NCBI GenBank assembly: GCA_902627325.1
Contig: CACOIM010000007.1
Location: 1 to 50,519 of the forward strand
DNA length: 50,519 nt
Source of the DNA: an uncultured Prochlorococcus sp.
Lineage (GTDB): Bacteria > Cyanobacteriota > Cyanobacteriia > PCC-6307 > Cyanobiaceae
Reading direction: 5' to 3'
The notes under the pieces were generated by a model. It was not told where the DNA came from and made no database searches. It worked only from the letters and a program-made list of their open reading frames with translations. Numbering within the stretch: position 1 is the stretch's first letter; each line of letters begins with the position of its first letter. The position numbers and the translations under genes were made by a program. Positions 9,352-18,738 of the stretch are shown here, in pieces.

Positions 9352-11097
9352 ATGCCAAAGCAATTAAGTTTTTCAGATGAATCACGGGAATCTTTAGAAA
9401 GAGGAGTTAATACAGTTGCAAATGCTGTAAAGGTAACTCTTGGACCTAAAGCAAAAAATGTTGTGATTGAGAGAAAGTTTGGTGCCCCAGATGTTGTTAG
9501 AGATGGTTCTACAGTTGCAAAAGAGATCGATATAGAGAATCCTTTTGCTAATTTAGGAGCAAAATTAATTGAACAAGTGGCCTCTAAAACTAAAGAGAAA
9601 GCAGGAGATGGCACTACAACTGCAACGGTTTTAACTCAAAAGATGGTACAAGAAGGCTTAAAAAATATTGCTGCTGGTGCAAGCCCCATTGAAATTAAAA
9701 AAGGTATGAAAATTGCTTTAAATTACATCCTTGAGATACTTAAAGATAAGAGCATTCAAATAAGTGGTACTGATATTGCAAAAGTTGCCACCGTTAGTGC
9801 TGGTGGAGATGAGGAAATAGGATCAATTATTACAAAAGCTATGGATATTGTTTCTTCAGACGGAGTTATTACTGTAGAAGAATCTCAATCATTAGAAACT
9901 GAATTAGATATCACTGAAGGCATGTCTTTTGATAGAGGTTATAGTTCACCTTACTTTATAACTGATCAAGAGAGACAAATATGTGAGCTCAACAATCCAA
10001 AGATATTAATTACTGATCAGAAAATATCCAATTTAAATAATCTTGTTCCTATCCTTGAAGAGATCCAAAAATCAGGAGAACCATTTCTAATTCTTGCTGA
10101 GGATATTGAAGGCGAAGCTCTTACAACTCTTGTATTAAATAAAAATGCAGGAGTTCTAAATGTATCTGCAGTAAGAGCACCTTCTTTTGGAGAAAGAAGA
10201 AAAGCAGCGCTAGAAGATATTGCAATACTTACAGGCAGTAATTTAATTAGTGAAGATAAATCTATGAATCTTGAGAAAGTAACCTTAAAGGATCTTGGCA
10301 AAGCTAGAAAAATTACCATCACAAAAGACAAAACTACAATTGTTGCTTTTGAAGATACCAAAGATCTTGTTAAAGAAAGGGTTGAAAAATTAAAAAACGA
10401 AGTAGAAATCACTGATACTGATTATGACAAAGACAAAATTAATGAGAGGATTGCAAAACTTTCTGGAGGAGTCGCCTTAATAAAAGTGGGAGCTGCCACT
10501 GAAACTGAAATGAAGTATAAAAAATTAAGAATAGAGGATTCATTAAATGCTACGAGGGCAGCTATTGAAGAGGGTGTAGTGCCAGGGGGAGGACAAACAC
10601 TAATTGAACTTTCAGAGCATCTTGAAAGTTTTAATGAAAATTTAGATCAAGACCAACAAACAGGGCTTGATATAGTTGCAAAAGCACTTCAAGAGCCCGC
10701 TAAACAGATCGCTAAAAATGCAGGATTCAATGGAGAAGTGGTTGCAGCCGATATTAAAAGACTAAAAAAAGGATTTAATGTGGTTACTGGAGAATATGAG
10801 GATCTTAATGAGTCAGGTATTATTGATCCTTCTAAAGTACTTCGCTTATCACTAGAGGACGCAGTTTCAATTGCCTCTATGCTTTTAACAACAGAAGTTT
10901 CAGTCGCAGATATCCCCGAGCCAGAGGCCCCAGCCCCTGCAGGTGACCCCATGGGAGGAATGGGTGGCATGGGTATGCCCGGCATGGGTGGAATGGGTGG
11001 CATGGGTATGCCCGGTATGGGTGGTATGGGTATGCCTGGCATGGGTGGCATGGGTATGCCTGGTATGGGTGGCATGGGCATGCCTGGTATGATGTAG
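9352..11097 (+). CDS. groL: Chaperonin GroEL (60 kDa) with long GGM tail
   Basis: GroEL forms the double-ring folding chamber driven by ATP. The 581-residue sequence has all family landmarks: TLGPKAKNV (31-39), the nucleotide loop [19 protein letters not shown] and [14 protein letters not shown]. The last 47 residues (535-581) are an unusually long, pure Gly-Met-Pro tail built mainly from GGMGMPGM units, versus about 13-20 such residues in Escherichia coli GroEL. No groES gene adjoins it, so this is probably the solo cyanobacterial paralog rather than the groESL operon copy. I looked for a CIRCE inverted repeat upstream and found none, so HrcA control is not supported here. Confidence 0.97.
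   Translation: MPKQLSFSDESRESLERGVNTVANAVKVTLGPKAKNVVIERKFGAPDVVRDGSTVAKEIDIENPFANLGAKLIEQVASKTKEKAGDGTTTATVLTQKMVQEGLKNIAAGASPIEIKKGMKIALNYILEILKDKSIQISGTDIAKVATVSAGGDEEIGSIITKAMDIVSSDGVITVEESQSLETELDITEGMSFDRGYSSPYFITDQERQICELNNPKILITDQKISNLNNLVPILEEIQKSGEPFLILAEDIEGEALTTLVLNKNAGVLNVSAVRAPSFGERRKAALEDIAILTGSNLISEDKSMNLEKVTLKDLGKARKITITKDKTTIVAFEDTKDLVKERVEKLKNEVEITDTDYDKDKINERIAKLSGGVALIKVGAATETEMKYKKLRIEDSLNATRAAIEEGVVPGGGQTLIELSEHLESFNENLDQDQQTGLDIVAKALQEPAKQIAKNAGFNGEVVAADIKRLKKGFNVVTGEYEDLNESGIIDPSKVLRLSLEDAVSIASMLLTTEVSVADIPEPEAPAPAGDPMGGMGGMGMPGMGGMGGMGMPGMGGMGMPGMGGMGMPGMGGMGMPGMM
10951..11094 (+). repeat. 24-base tandem repeat coding the Gro[10 protein letters not shown] tail
   Basis: The 3' end of groEL is built from 24-base units coding GGMGMPGM. 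After GGM come one unit, another GGM, four consecutive units and a final Met. The units differ only at a few third codon positions (for example GGC/GGT before ATG), so they look recently duplicated and may vary in number between strains. Confidence 0.85.
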
Positions 11098-11142
11098 GGT
11101 GCTTTATTTATTTACATCAAAAATATTTATCTTATATTTTTT

Positions 11143-11967
11143 CTAAGTTAATTTCTTATTTAATAGTGGCCTTATAATCACTAAAGATAAAATAGTTAAT
11201 AGAAATAGCAAGCTAATACAATCTCTACAAGTTAAATCTCCATAAGGTGCATTTAAAGCTATCAAATCTAAATTAAAATTCGAAGAGTAAGCTATTCTTA
11301 TTGGCTCAATTGCAAATGTTAAAGGATTAAATGATGCAAACCATCCCAACCAAGTAGGCATAAAGGATATTGGAGCCAAAGCAGTACTAGCGAATAGGAG
11401 AGGTAAATTAACAACAAAAATAAGCGCAATTAGTTCTATATGACCTGGGAGAACAAAAGCTAAACATAAACTTATTGAAGTCACGAATAAAACCAATAAA
11501 ATTAAAGTAGCGAAAACAACACCTAATCCATAAAGATCAGGGAATCCATAACCTAATAAAAAAGAAATAAACATTATTGCCAGACTTTGAACAAAGCTAA
11601 GTATTGTGATGTAGAAGAAGGAAGATAAAACTATGGACAAACGACTAGCGAGAGGGGCCACTAATAATCTATTTAGGAATCCAAATTCTCTATCAAACAT
11701 AAGTGGCAAGCCTGAATTTAAAGCTCCACTAAATGCTGTAAAAACTATCAATCCAGCTCCTAAGAAATTTCCATATGAATCAACTCCAGGTAAGAAATCT
11801 TTTGGAGCATTCGCAAACAAAGCTCCAAATAAAAATAGCCAAATAATTGGCTGCAATATTCCAGCAAAAAATGTTGATGGTCTTCTTTTTAATTGAATAA
11901 ATAATCTCTTGGTTAAAGCAGTAGTTTCCTGATAAAGGAATATAAAATTATATTGTTGTATTTCCAT
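11143..11967 (-). CDS. ABC-2 type exporter permease
   Basis: The 274-residue product is an ABC-2 membrane subunit of the DrrB/NodJ type. It has an amphipathic N-terminal stretch (TKRLFIQLKRRPSTFFAG), then six hydrophobic segments. The conserved pieces are PIIWLFLFGALF (about 40-51), LVAPLASRLSIVLS and SFMPTWLGWFASFNPLTFAIEPIR near the C-terminus, the usual signature of this family (P-x-W-L-x-x-x-x-x-x-N-P-L-T). It starts 55 bases after the ATPase gene. Substrate is unknown; see the note on its link to heme A genes. Confidence 0.9.
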   Translation of the reverse strand: MEIQQYNFIFLYQETTALTKRLFIQLKRRPSTFFAGILQPIIWLFLFGALFANAPKDFLPGVDSYGNFLGAGLIVFTAFSGALNSGLPLMFDREFGFLNRLLVAPLASRLSIVLSSFFYITILSFVQSLAIMFISFLLGYGFPDLYGLGVVFATLILLVLFVTSISLCLAFVLPGHIELIALIFVVNLPLLFASTALAPISFMPTWLGWFASFNPLTFAIEPIRIAYSSNFNLDLIALNAPYGDLTCRDCISLLFLLTILSLVIIRPLLNKKLT

Positions 11968-12022
11968 TAAAGTTAAGTTTATAAAATTTATTATAAGTAA
12001 ATGATATACCTAAAATATTAAA

Positions 12023-13039
12023 TTACCTCATAGATTGTTTTGATTCTTTTTTGAGATCTCTTTTACCTGTCATATATAATTCTGCATCTTGAAGAGTTTT
12101 ACCTGTAGCCTGAAGATATACATCATCAAGACTAGGTTGGCTTTGAGATAAAGAGAATATTTTAAATTTTGAGAATGCTAATTCTACTTTTAATTTTGTA
12201 ATTAAATCTTTATCTCTATCTGCAATAAAATTTAAAGAATAACCTTGTGAGGCATTAATTACAATTTGGCTTATCCCATCAATTTTTTCTAATATTTTTT
12301 TAACTTTTTCGGATTCAAGAGAATCACTAAATTCTCGAACTTTCAATATTATTCTGTCTCCTCCAAACTTATTTTTTAATTCAGTGGGTTTGCCTTGATC
12401 AATTATTTTTCCATCATTAATTATCACAACTGTGTCAGCCAATTTATCAATCTCATCAAGATAATGGCTACTTAAAATTATTGTCATCCCATCTTTCTTT
12501 AGATCATTTAATAATTCCCATATAATATTTCTACTTTCAATATCTAGACCAACTGTCGGTTCATCAAGTATTAAAACTTTTGGTAAATGTAAAAGTCCAG
12601 CTGCTAAATCAATTCTTCTTTTCATCCCTCCTGAGTAAGTTCCGCATTTTCTATCAATCCAATTTTGCATATCTAATTGATTAATTAATAATTCAATTCT
12701 TTCTAATTTATTAGATTGATCTATATGATATAAATCCGCTTGAAAATCTAACAACTCTCTACCGGTAAGAATCTTATCAAGAGCTATTTCTTGAGCCACA
12801 TATCCAATTAATTCTCTGATTTTTCTTGGTTCTTTCATTACATCAATATTATTTATCTTAATCGTCCCTTCATCTGGAGAAATCAAAGTTGCTATAGTCC
12901 TGAGTAAAGTTGTTTTACCGGCGCCATTAGGACCTAAGATTCCAAATAAACTTCCTTTTGCGATGTTAATATTTATTTTCTTAAGAGCTTTAACATCTAA
13001 ATAATCTTTTGATAGATTTTGAATTTGAATTTGATTCAT
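12023..13039 (-). CDS. ABC-2 type exporter ATP-binding protein
   Basis: The 338-residue ATPase partners the permease downstream. It has Walker A GPNGAGKTT (36-44), signature YSGGM (135-139), Walker B VLILDEP (155-161) and switch H192 (SSHYLDE). After the core comes a DrrA-type C-terminal domain of about 110 residues with LDDVYLQATGK near the end. A TTG codon directly before the ATG at 13039 would lengthen it by one residue; ATG is preferred. It follows ctaB by 21 bases. DrrA/NodI-type ATPases drive export of lipids, polysaccharides or drugs, but nothing here fixes the substrate. Confidence 0.92.
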   Translation of the reverse strand: MNQIQIQNLSKDYLDVKALKKININIAKGSLFGILGPNGAGKTTLLRTIATLISPDEGTIKINNIDVMKEPRKIRELIGYVAQEIALDKILTGRELLDFQADLYHIDQSNKLERIELLINQLDMQNWIDRKCGTYSGGMKRRIDLAAGLLHLPKVLILDEPTVGLDIESRNIIWELLNDLKKDGMTIILSSHYLDEIDKLADTVVIINDGKIIDQGKPTELKNKFGGDRIILKVREFSDSLESEKVKKILEKIDGISQIVINASQGYSLNFIADRDKDLITKLKVELAFSKFKIFSLSQSQPSLDDVYLQATGKTLQDAELYMTGKRDLKKESKQSMR

Positions 13040-13060
13040 CAAAGTTGAATTTTTATTTAA

Positions 13061-14071
13061 TTAGAAATTTACTAAATAATATAATTGTGAAAAAATTGAT
13101 GAGGCAATTTTTAACGTTTGTTCTTCAAATTCAACTGAAAGATTAGTTCTGGCTAATAAAAGCAACAGGCAAATTCCAAACATATAAAGGATAGACCATC
13201 TAAATAAACCTTTTGCTAGTTTTAAATCATCTGGAGAATTTTTCAATCTAAAAATAAGTTGTAATAATCTAGCGTTAAATGGTATAACCATAATTTCATA
13301 TAAAAGTCCACCTTCAGGAAGTGCAAAAATGCCAAAGATACTCATAACAACAGTTGCTAATCCATATTTAGAAATTGCATTTACAGTAAAAGCAGAACCT
13401 TTTACAGAGGGGAGCATAGGTATACCGACAGACGCATAATCATCCTTGAGTAAAATAGCTAATGCCCAGAAATGAGCAGGAGTCCAGAGCATAACCAAGC
13501 AGAACAGCCACCATCCACTTAAACCTATATGCCCCGTAGCTGCAGATGCACCAACTAAAGGAGGTATTGCACCTGCTACTCCACCAATAACAATATTCTG
13601 AGTAGTTCTTGGTTTAAGAATTATGGTATATAAAAGAACATAACTACACAAACCTAAAAGTGTTAATCCTGCAGCAAGAGAATTTACACCACTTACTAAA
13701 AGCATTGCAGCTGCCAATGTACATGAAATAGCTCCAAAGAAAACAGTATTAAATGATAATTTACCTGCTGGCAATGCTCTACCACTAGTTCTTTTCATAT
13801 TCTTATCTAGATCCATTTCCCACAAACAATTTAGAGCACCTGCAGCAGCAGCGGCTAGAGCTCCTCCCCCAAGAGTACAAACTAACTTGGGAGAAGCCAA
13901 AGGCCACTCTTCGCTTAAAGCCATACCCCCCAAGGTTGTTGCTAAAAGAAGAGGTATGAGCCTAGGTTTAGCTACCTCTAACCATGGTGGAAGTTTTATT
14001 TTTTTCCTTGAAGGGACAACATCTTCTCTTATCGAAGGTTGAACACTTATACTTTCAAAATTACTTTTCAT
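13061..14071 (-). CDS. ctaB: Protoheme IX farnesyltransferase (heme O synthase)
   Basis: CtaB/CyoE attaches a farnesyl group to heme b, giving heme O, the first step toward heme A for the cytochrome oxidase encoded next door. The 336-residue UbiA-fold protein has nine or so hydrophobic segments. The active-site motif is N81-C-L-W-E-M-D87-L-D89-K-x-M-x-R94-T95-x-x-R-A-L-P, specific to heme O synthases; the second loop has [14 protein letters not shown] (DDYxxxxxPML). The N-terminal 25 residues are hydrophilic. Its ATG overlaps the ctaA stop codon by one base (TAATG), a sign of translational coupling. Confidence 0.96.
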   Translation of the reverse strand: MKSNFESISVQPSIREDVVPSRKKIKLPPWLEVAKPRLIPLLLATTLGGMALSEEWPLASPKLVCTLGGGALAAAAAGALNCLWEMDLDKNMKRTSGRALPAGKLSFNTVFFGAISCTLAAAMLLVSGVNSLAAGLTLLGLCSYVLLYTIILKPRTTQNIVIGGVAGAIPPLVGASAATGHIGLSGWWLFCLVMLWTPAHFWALAILLKDDYASVGIPMLPSVKGSAFTVNAISKYGLATVVMSIFGIFALPEGGLLYEIMVIPFNARLLQLIFRLKNSPDDLKLAKGLFRWSILYMFGICLLLLLARTNLSVEFEEQTLKIASSIFSQLYYLVNF

Positions 14072-14994
14072 TAGTTGAAACTTAAAATTACGTTATTTTT
14101 TGTTGGATTAAATAGTATATTTTCTGAAGATTTTTTAAATATTAAAGTTGATAGAGTTGCCACCATTAAGGAAGCCACAATTTGATGACTAATAATTATG
14201 AGAGGTTCATGCAAATTAGTTTTTAAACTTATTACTCCCAAAGTTATTTGACATATTAAAAGCAAAAAAGATGAAATTAAGAATTTCCAATTATTTTTAA
14301 ATAACTCAAACTTTAAAAATGAAACTAATATTATTGATATAATTGAAATAAAAACTGGAATTGCGAATAATTTATGAGAATTTAATACAATACAGTTTTG
14401 ATTCAAAGATAAACATAGATGTGCTGACCATGTTGAAGAAAGTCTTACCCCAATAACTGATTGAACTAAAGTAAGAGACAGAGGTATCGATAAAAAATAT
14501 TTCCACCAAAGGATATTTTTATCCATTTCTTTATTTAATAGAGCTTGATTAACATAAATAGCTGTTATCAAAATAGTAAATGCAATTAAAAGATGACTCA
14601 TTACAGAGAGAGAGGAAAGCATATTGATAACTGTTAGAGCTCCTAATATCCCTTGCAAAATAATTAAAAAAACTAAAAAAGAATATATCTTTGGTAACCA
14701 ATTAGGTAAGAATTTTCTCCAAAGAAAAGATAAAGCAAATTGAGTAACAATTAAAATACCAACTAAAAAAGCATCCAATCTATGAAACCATTCAAGAAAT
14801 ACTCTCAAATTCATATGGTTAAGTGGCAAAAAAGTTCCATAACATAAAGGCCAGTCAGGGCAAGCGAGTCCTGCCTCCATAACCCTAGTAGCACTTCCTA
14901 TAGCAATTAGCGCTATTATTGCCATTACAGTATGATTGCCCAGCGTAAGCAATAATGATTTATATTTTTTTTGATTAATTTCGAATTGATTCAA
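14071..14994 (-). CDS. ctaA: Heme A synthase
   Basis: CtaA oxidises the C8 methyl of heme O to a formyl group, giving heme A. The 307-residue membrane protein has eight hydrophobic segments. It has the extracytoplasmic pair C45-P-D-W-P-L-C51 and conserved histidines in EWFHRLDAF (H71), [17 protein letters not shown] and [11 protein letters not shown], which ligate the two hemes in the family. The start appears to be TTG at 14994; the next Met (residue 24) lies inside the first membrane helix and is too late. It leads the ctaA-ctaB-ABC unit and diverges from ctaC across about 250 bases. Confidence 0.93.
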   Translation of the reverse strand: MNQFEINQKKYKSLLLTLGNHTVMAIIALIAIGSATRVMEAGLACPDWPLCYGTFLPLNHMNLRVFLEWFHRLDAFLVGILIVTQFALSFLWRKFLPNWLPKIYSFLVFLIILQGILGALTVINMLSSLSVMSHLLIAFTILITAIYVNQALLNKEMDKNILWWKYFLSIPLSLTLVQSVIGVRLSSTWSAHLCLSLNQNCIVLNSHKLFAIPVFISIISIILVSFLKFELFKNNWKFLISSFLLLICQITLGVISLKTNLHEPLIIISHQIVASLMVATLSTLIFKKSSENILFNPTKNNVILSFN

Positions 14995-15248
14995 GAAATT
15001 AAACTTATTATTTCGAATACTAATTTAATTTTTAAAGACAAACATTAATAAAAACTGAATAATTTTTATTTAGTTAATTTTTTAATAAAAAATTGTACTT
15101 TCCTAACAAAAAATCGATAAAAGTAACTTTACTTACATATTTTTCTTGTAATTATTAAGAAGTTATGAATTTATAGAATATTCCTTAAACAAATAATGCA
15201 AAAACCCTAAAAGGTAATATCTTGAAAATATAAATTAATTAATCAAAA
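14995..15248. promoter_or_regulatory. Divergent intergenic region between ctaA and ctaC
   Basis: About 250 very AT-rich bases separate the heme A synthesis unit (minus) from the cytochrome oxidase operon (plus). Both promoters must lie here, so the two sets can be co-regulated. I see no open frame of useful length, no RNA gene and no clear -35/-10 pair; several A/T runs make box calling unreliable. Confidence 0.5.
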
Positions 15249-16046
15249 TTGTTAAATAAATCTTATTATTTAATTCTAATTATTTCAATCATAATTGGTA
15301 TATCTTTTTGGATCGGTTTTAATGTAAATTTACTCCCTGAAGAAGCTAGCATTAATGCCCCTATATATGATGAATTATTTAAAATCCTTTTTATTATCGG
15401 ATTAATTTTATTTATAGGTATGACAGCCTTAGTAATATATAGCTTATTTAAATTCAGAAAAAAAGAAGGAGAATTTGGAGATGGAATTGCATTAGAGGGG
15501 AATCTAAGTTTAGAAATAATTTGGACTGTAATTCCATCAATTATTGTTTTATTTGTAGGTATTTATAGTTACAACATTTATGACCGGATGGGAGGAATGA
15601 ATGAATTAAATCACAACCATGGGACCATGAATTCAAATTCAGAAAAAATATGGGCAGGCATAAGTCAAGCTAATAATAGTAATTCTGGTTTAGGTGAAAC
15701 TGCTATAGAAGTATCAGCAATGCAATTTGCATTCTTATTTAATTACCCACAGGGAGAATTTATCTCTGGAGAATTACACGTACCCGTTGACCAAAAAATT
15801 TCAATAAAAATGGAATCCAAAGATGTAATTCATGCTTTTTGGATTCCTGAATTCAGAATTAAACAGGACATAATTCCTGGTCAGCCAACTATTTTAAATT
15901 TCACTCCAACAAAAACAGGCAAATATCCCATCATTTGCGCTGAACTTTGTGGACCATACCATGGAGGAATGAGAGCTTCAATAATTGTTGAAGAAAAGTC
16001 TGATTATGAAAGATGGTTTAACCAAAATAACAAAACCAACCTATAA
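15249..16046 (+). CDS. ctaC: Cytochrome c oxidase subunit II
   Basis: Subunit II takes electrons from a soluble carrier at its CuA site and passes them to subunit I. The 265-residue product has two membrane helices (about 7-25 and 45-66, plus a second hairpin helix near 89-107). Its C-terminal cupredoxin domain has CuA ligands H195, C230, E232, C234, H238 and M241 (CAELCGPYHGGM). The acidic and His-rich linker (NELNHNHGTMN, about 118-128) is odd but not part of the copper site. The start is TTG at 15249; no ATG fits before the first helix. It is first in ctaC-ctaD-ctaE. Confidence 0.95.
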   Translation: MLNKSYYLILIISIIIGISFWIGFNVNLLPEEASINAPIYDELFKILFIIGLILFIGMTALVIYSLFKFRKKEGEFGDGIALEGNLSLEIIWTVIPSIIVLFVGIYSYNIYDRMGGMNELNHNHGTMNSNSEKIWAGISQANNSNSGLGETAIEVSAMQFAFLFNYPQGEFISGELHVPVDQKISIKMESKDVIHAFWIPEFRIKQDIIPGQPTILNFTPTKTGKYPIICAELCGPYHGGMRASIIVEEKSDYERWFNQNNKTNL

Positions 16047-16048
16047 AA

Positions 16049-17668
16049 ATGACTATTTTAATAGACAATAAAGCCGAGGTAAAAGAAAGTCTCCAACCGA
16101 AAGGTTTCCTAAGATATTTCAGTTTCAGCCTAGACCACAAGGTAATTGGTATTCAATATTTGGTTTGTGGTTTTCTCTTTTATTTAGTTGGAGGAACTCT
16201 TGCAAGTGCGATAAGAATAGAGCTTATAAGCCCTCTATCAGACTTCTTACCAAGGGATGTTTACAATCAAGTCCTTACTCTCCATGGGACAATCATGATT
16301 TTCCTATGGATCGTACCTGTCGTAAATGGTGCTTTTGGGAATTATTTAATACCTTTTTACGTAGGTGCGAGAGATATGGCTTTCCCAAGATTAAATGCAG
16401 TTGCTTTTTGGTTAATTCCACCATCAGGTTTAATGCTCATAGCAAGTTATTTTATTGAAGGTGCTGCCCAATCAGGCTGGACAGCATACCCACCTTTAAG
16501 CATAACGACACCTCAATCGGGACAAATAATTTGGATATTGAGCGTTTTACTTCTTGGTGGCAGCTCTATTTTTGGTGGCATAAACTTTATAGTTACAATT
16601 TTAAAATTAAGAAGACCAGGATTAAAACTTATGAATTTACCTATGTATTGCTGGGCAATGCTAGGGACAAGTATTCTAGTAGTTTTATCAACTCCTGTTT
16701 TAGCAGGAACCCTAATATTATTAAGTTTTGATATTGTTGCACATACCGGATTCTTCAATCCTGCTCTGGGAGGTAATGTTGTTGTTTACCAGCATTTATT
16801 TTGGTTTTATTCTCATCCTGCTGTTTACATAATGGTTCTCCCCGCGTTTGGATTGGTGAGCGAAATACTTCCCATACATTGCAGAAAACCACTTTTTGGA
16901 TACACAACTATGGTCTTTTCAATTATGGGAATAGTTGTCCTTGGTTTAGTTGTTTGGGCTCATCATATGTTTACAAGTGGGACGCCTCCTTGGATGAGAT
17001 TATTTTTTACAATAGCCACAGCATTTATTGCTGTTCCTACTGGAATAAAATTTTTTAACTGGGTCGCCACCATGTGGGGAGGGAAAATCTCACTAAATAG
17101 TGCAATGTTATTTTCATGCGGATTCATAATAAATTTTGTATTTGGAGGCATTACTGGTGTTGCTTTAGCACAAGTTCCTTTTGATATCCATGTACACGAT
17201 ACTTATTTTGTAGTTGCACATTTTCATTATATTGTTTATGGAGGCTCAGTTTTTGTTATATTTTCATCTATTTATCACTGGTATCCAAAAGTAGTTGGGA
17301 AACTATTAAATGAGAATTTAGGTTATTTACATTTTGCTCTAACCTTCATTGGATTTAATTTATGTTTTGCCCCACAACACTGGCTTGGATTAAATGGAAT
17401 GCCTAGAAGGGTTGCAGAATATGATCCTCAATTTCAATTCATAAATCAAATTAGTAGTTTTGGAGCCTTATTTATGGCAGTTAGCACTATACCTTTTCTA
17501 ATTAATATATTTATTAGCATTAAAAAAGGCGAAATTGCAGGAAATAACCCATGGAATGGTCTCACCCCCGAATGGTTAACGACTTCGCCTCCCCCTGTAG
17601 AAAATTGGGAAGGCGAGGCCCCATTAGTAAATGAACCTTATGGATATGGGAAAGATTATCTCTCATGA
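16049..17668 (+). CDS. ctaD: Cytochrome c oxidase subunit I
   Basis: Subunit I holds heme a and the heme a3-CuB site where oxygen is reduced. In the 539-residue protein, heme a ligands are H79 and H393, heme a3 ligand H391 and CuB ligands H256, H305 and H306, with Y260 placed for the His-Tyr crosslink. The helix VI segment reads FWFYSHPAVY, with no Glu before the Pro-Val; this YS motif is typical of A2-type oxidases, where it replaces the D-channel glutamate of A1 enzymes. It starts two bases after ctaC and is followed by ctaE after 21 bases. Confidence 0.97.
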   Translation: MTILIDNKAEVKESLQPKGFLRYFSFSLDHKVIGIQYLVCGFLFYLVGGTLASAIRIELISPLSDFLPRDVYNQVLTLHGTIMIFLWIVPVVNGAFGNYLIPFYVGARDMAFPRLNAVAFWLIPPSGLMLIASYFIEGAAQSGWTAYPPLSITTPQSGQIIWILSVLLLGGSSIFGGINFIVTILKLRRPGLKLMNLPMYCWAMLGTSILVVLSTPVLAGTLILLSFDIVAHTGFFNPALGGNVVVYQHLFWFYSHPAVYIMVLPAFGLVSEILPIHCRKPLFGYTTMVFSIMGIVVLGLVVWAHHMFTSGTPPWMRLFFTIATAFIAVPTGIKFFNWVATMWGGKISLNSAMLFSCGFIINFVFGGITGVALAQVPFDIHVHDTYFVVAHFHYIVYGGSVFVIFSSIYHWYPKVVGKLLNENLGYLHFALTFIGFNLCFAPQHWLGLNGMPRRVAEYDPQFQFINQISSFGALFMAVSTIPFLINIFISIKKGEIAGNNPWNGLTPEWLTTSPPPVENWEGEAPLVNEPYGYGKDYLS

Positions 17669-17689
17669 AAATAAATTTTATTTAATGTT

Positions 17690-18292
17690 ATGACAATACT
17701 AAACAATTCTGATGAGATTACAAAAGGAGGTGATGATCTAATCGATCATCACGAGGATTTTAGGATTTTTGGTTTAATAATTTTTTTAATCGCAGATGGA
17801 ATGACTTTCGCTGGTTTTTTTGCAGCTTACCTTACATATAAAGCTGTAAATCCATTACCAGAAGGATCAGTATATGAACTTGAACTCGCAATTCCAACTT
17901 TAAATACTATTCTTTTGCTTATTAGTAGCGCAACATTTCATAAAGCAGGGAAAGCTCTTCTTAATCAAAAAAATGATATTTCACAAAAGTGGCTATTAAT
18001 AACTGCTTCACTAGGAATTACTTTTTTAGGATGTCAGCTTTTTGAATACTTTAACCTGCCCTTTGGCCTAACTGATAATTTATTTGCGAGTACTTTCTAT
18101 GCTTTAACTGGTTTTCATGGATTACATGTAACTCTTGGGACTTTGATGATACTTATAATTTCATGGCAAACAAGAATTAAAGGAGGGATAATTACGTATA
18201 AGAATATGTTCCCATTAGAAGCAGTTGAATTATATTGGCATTTTGTTGATGGAATATGGGTTATTTTATTTATTATTCTTTATCTTTACTGA
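17690..18292 (+). CDS. ctaE: Cytochrome c oxidase subunit III
   Basis: The 200-residue protein is the five-helix form of subunit III, which lines the lipid-filled oxygen path and stabilises subunit I. Conserved pieces are FLIADGMTFAGFFAAYL (about 31-47), SSATFHKAGKALL, QLFEYFNLPFGLTDN, FYALTGFHGLHVTLG (about 137-151) with the family FHG-x-H motif, and VELYWHFVDGIWVILF at the C-terminus. It completes the terminal oxidase operon. No clear terminator follows. Confidence 0.95.
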   Translation: MTILNNSDEITKGGDDLIDHHEDFRIFGLIIFLIADGMTFAGFFAAYLTYKAVNPLPEGSVYELELAIPTLNTILLLISSATFHKAGKALLNQKNDISQKWLLITASLGITFLGCQLFEYFNLPFGLTDNLFASTFYALTGFHGLHVTLGTLMILIISWQTRIKGGIITYKNMFPLEAVELYWHFVDGIWVILFIILYLY

Positions 18293-18380
18293 TAATTATT
18301 ATTAATTTATCAATATATTTTTTATTAAATTTAGTTCCCACAATTATTATTATTAACAAAGATATTAAATCGATAAAATA

Positions 18381-18737
18381 ATGCTTGTAGGACAAGAGCT
18401 ACTAGAAAAATTAAAATTGTTAAGTAAGAACTCTGAAGAAGAAATCGCAAGAGGATGTGGTTATATTGGCCCCAGTGGAAGGGTTTTAAGGAAGAGTTTT
18501 TATAGGGCTTATGTTGAAGCGAAATATGGTAAGTCATCAAAAAGGTTTAGCGTTGGAAGATCAGGTAATAGATCATCCAGAGGAAGACAAGCAGAATTTA
18601 AAACCAAGGTTCATGGAAACGGTAATTTATTAATAGGACATTCTTATACAAAAAAGCTAGGTTTAATTCCTGGGCAAGAATTTCAAATTCATATCAAAAA
18701 AGAATCAAAAATTATACATCTCATACCTATTAAATAA
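18381..18737 (+). CDS. AbrB-like transcriptional regulator (cyAbrB type)
   Basis: The 118-residue protein matches the cyanobacterial AbrB-like family. It starts with LLEKLKLLSKNSEEEIARGCGYIG (helical N-terminus, EIARGCGY hallmark), has a basic middle (SSKRFSVGRSGNRSSRGRQ, about 52-70) and ends with the AbrB-type swapped-hairpin DNA-binding fold. That domain shows FKTKVHGNGNLLIGHSYTKKLGLIPGQEF. cyAbrBs carry this domain at the C-terminus, unlike Bacillus AbrB, and act broadly on carbon and nitrogen gene expression in model cyanobacteria. Which of the two paralogs this is cannot be settled by eye. It is separated from ctaE by 88 bases and ends one base from the convergent ribE. Confidence 0.88.
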   Translation: MLVGQELLEKLKLLSKNSEEEIARGCGYIGPSGRVLRKSFYRAYVEAKYGKSSKRFSVGRSGNRSSRGRQAEFKTKVHGNGNLLIGHSYTKKLGLIPGQEFQIHIKKESKIIHLIPIK

Positions 18738-18738
18738 A

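Noticed and set aside
10689-11081. Minus-strand 130-codon frame rich in Pro, Met and Ile opposite the groEL 3' end
   Set aside because: It is the mirror of the GGM-coding repeat, has no start context and no family; groEL on the plus strand explains the sequence fully.
16165-17058. Several out-of-frame open frames inside ctaD
   Set aside because: They are shadows of the ctaD frame with no family features; ctaD has all its metal ligands.
18294-18316. TGATAA...TTATCA inverted repeat after ctaE as a terminator
   Set aside because: The stem is all but pure A/T and the following T-run is interrupted; not convincing.
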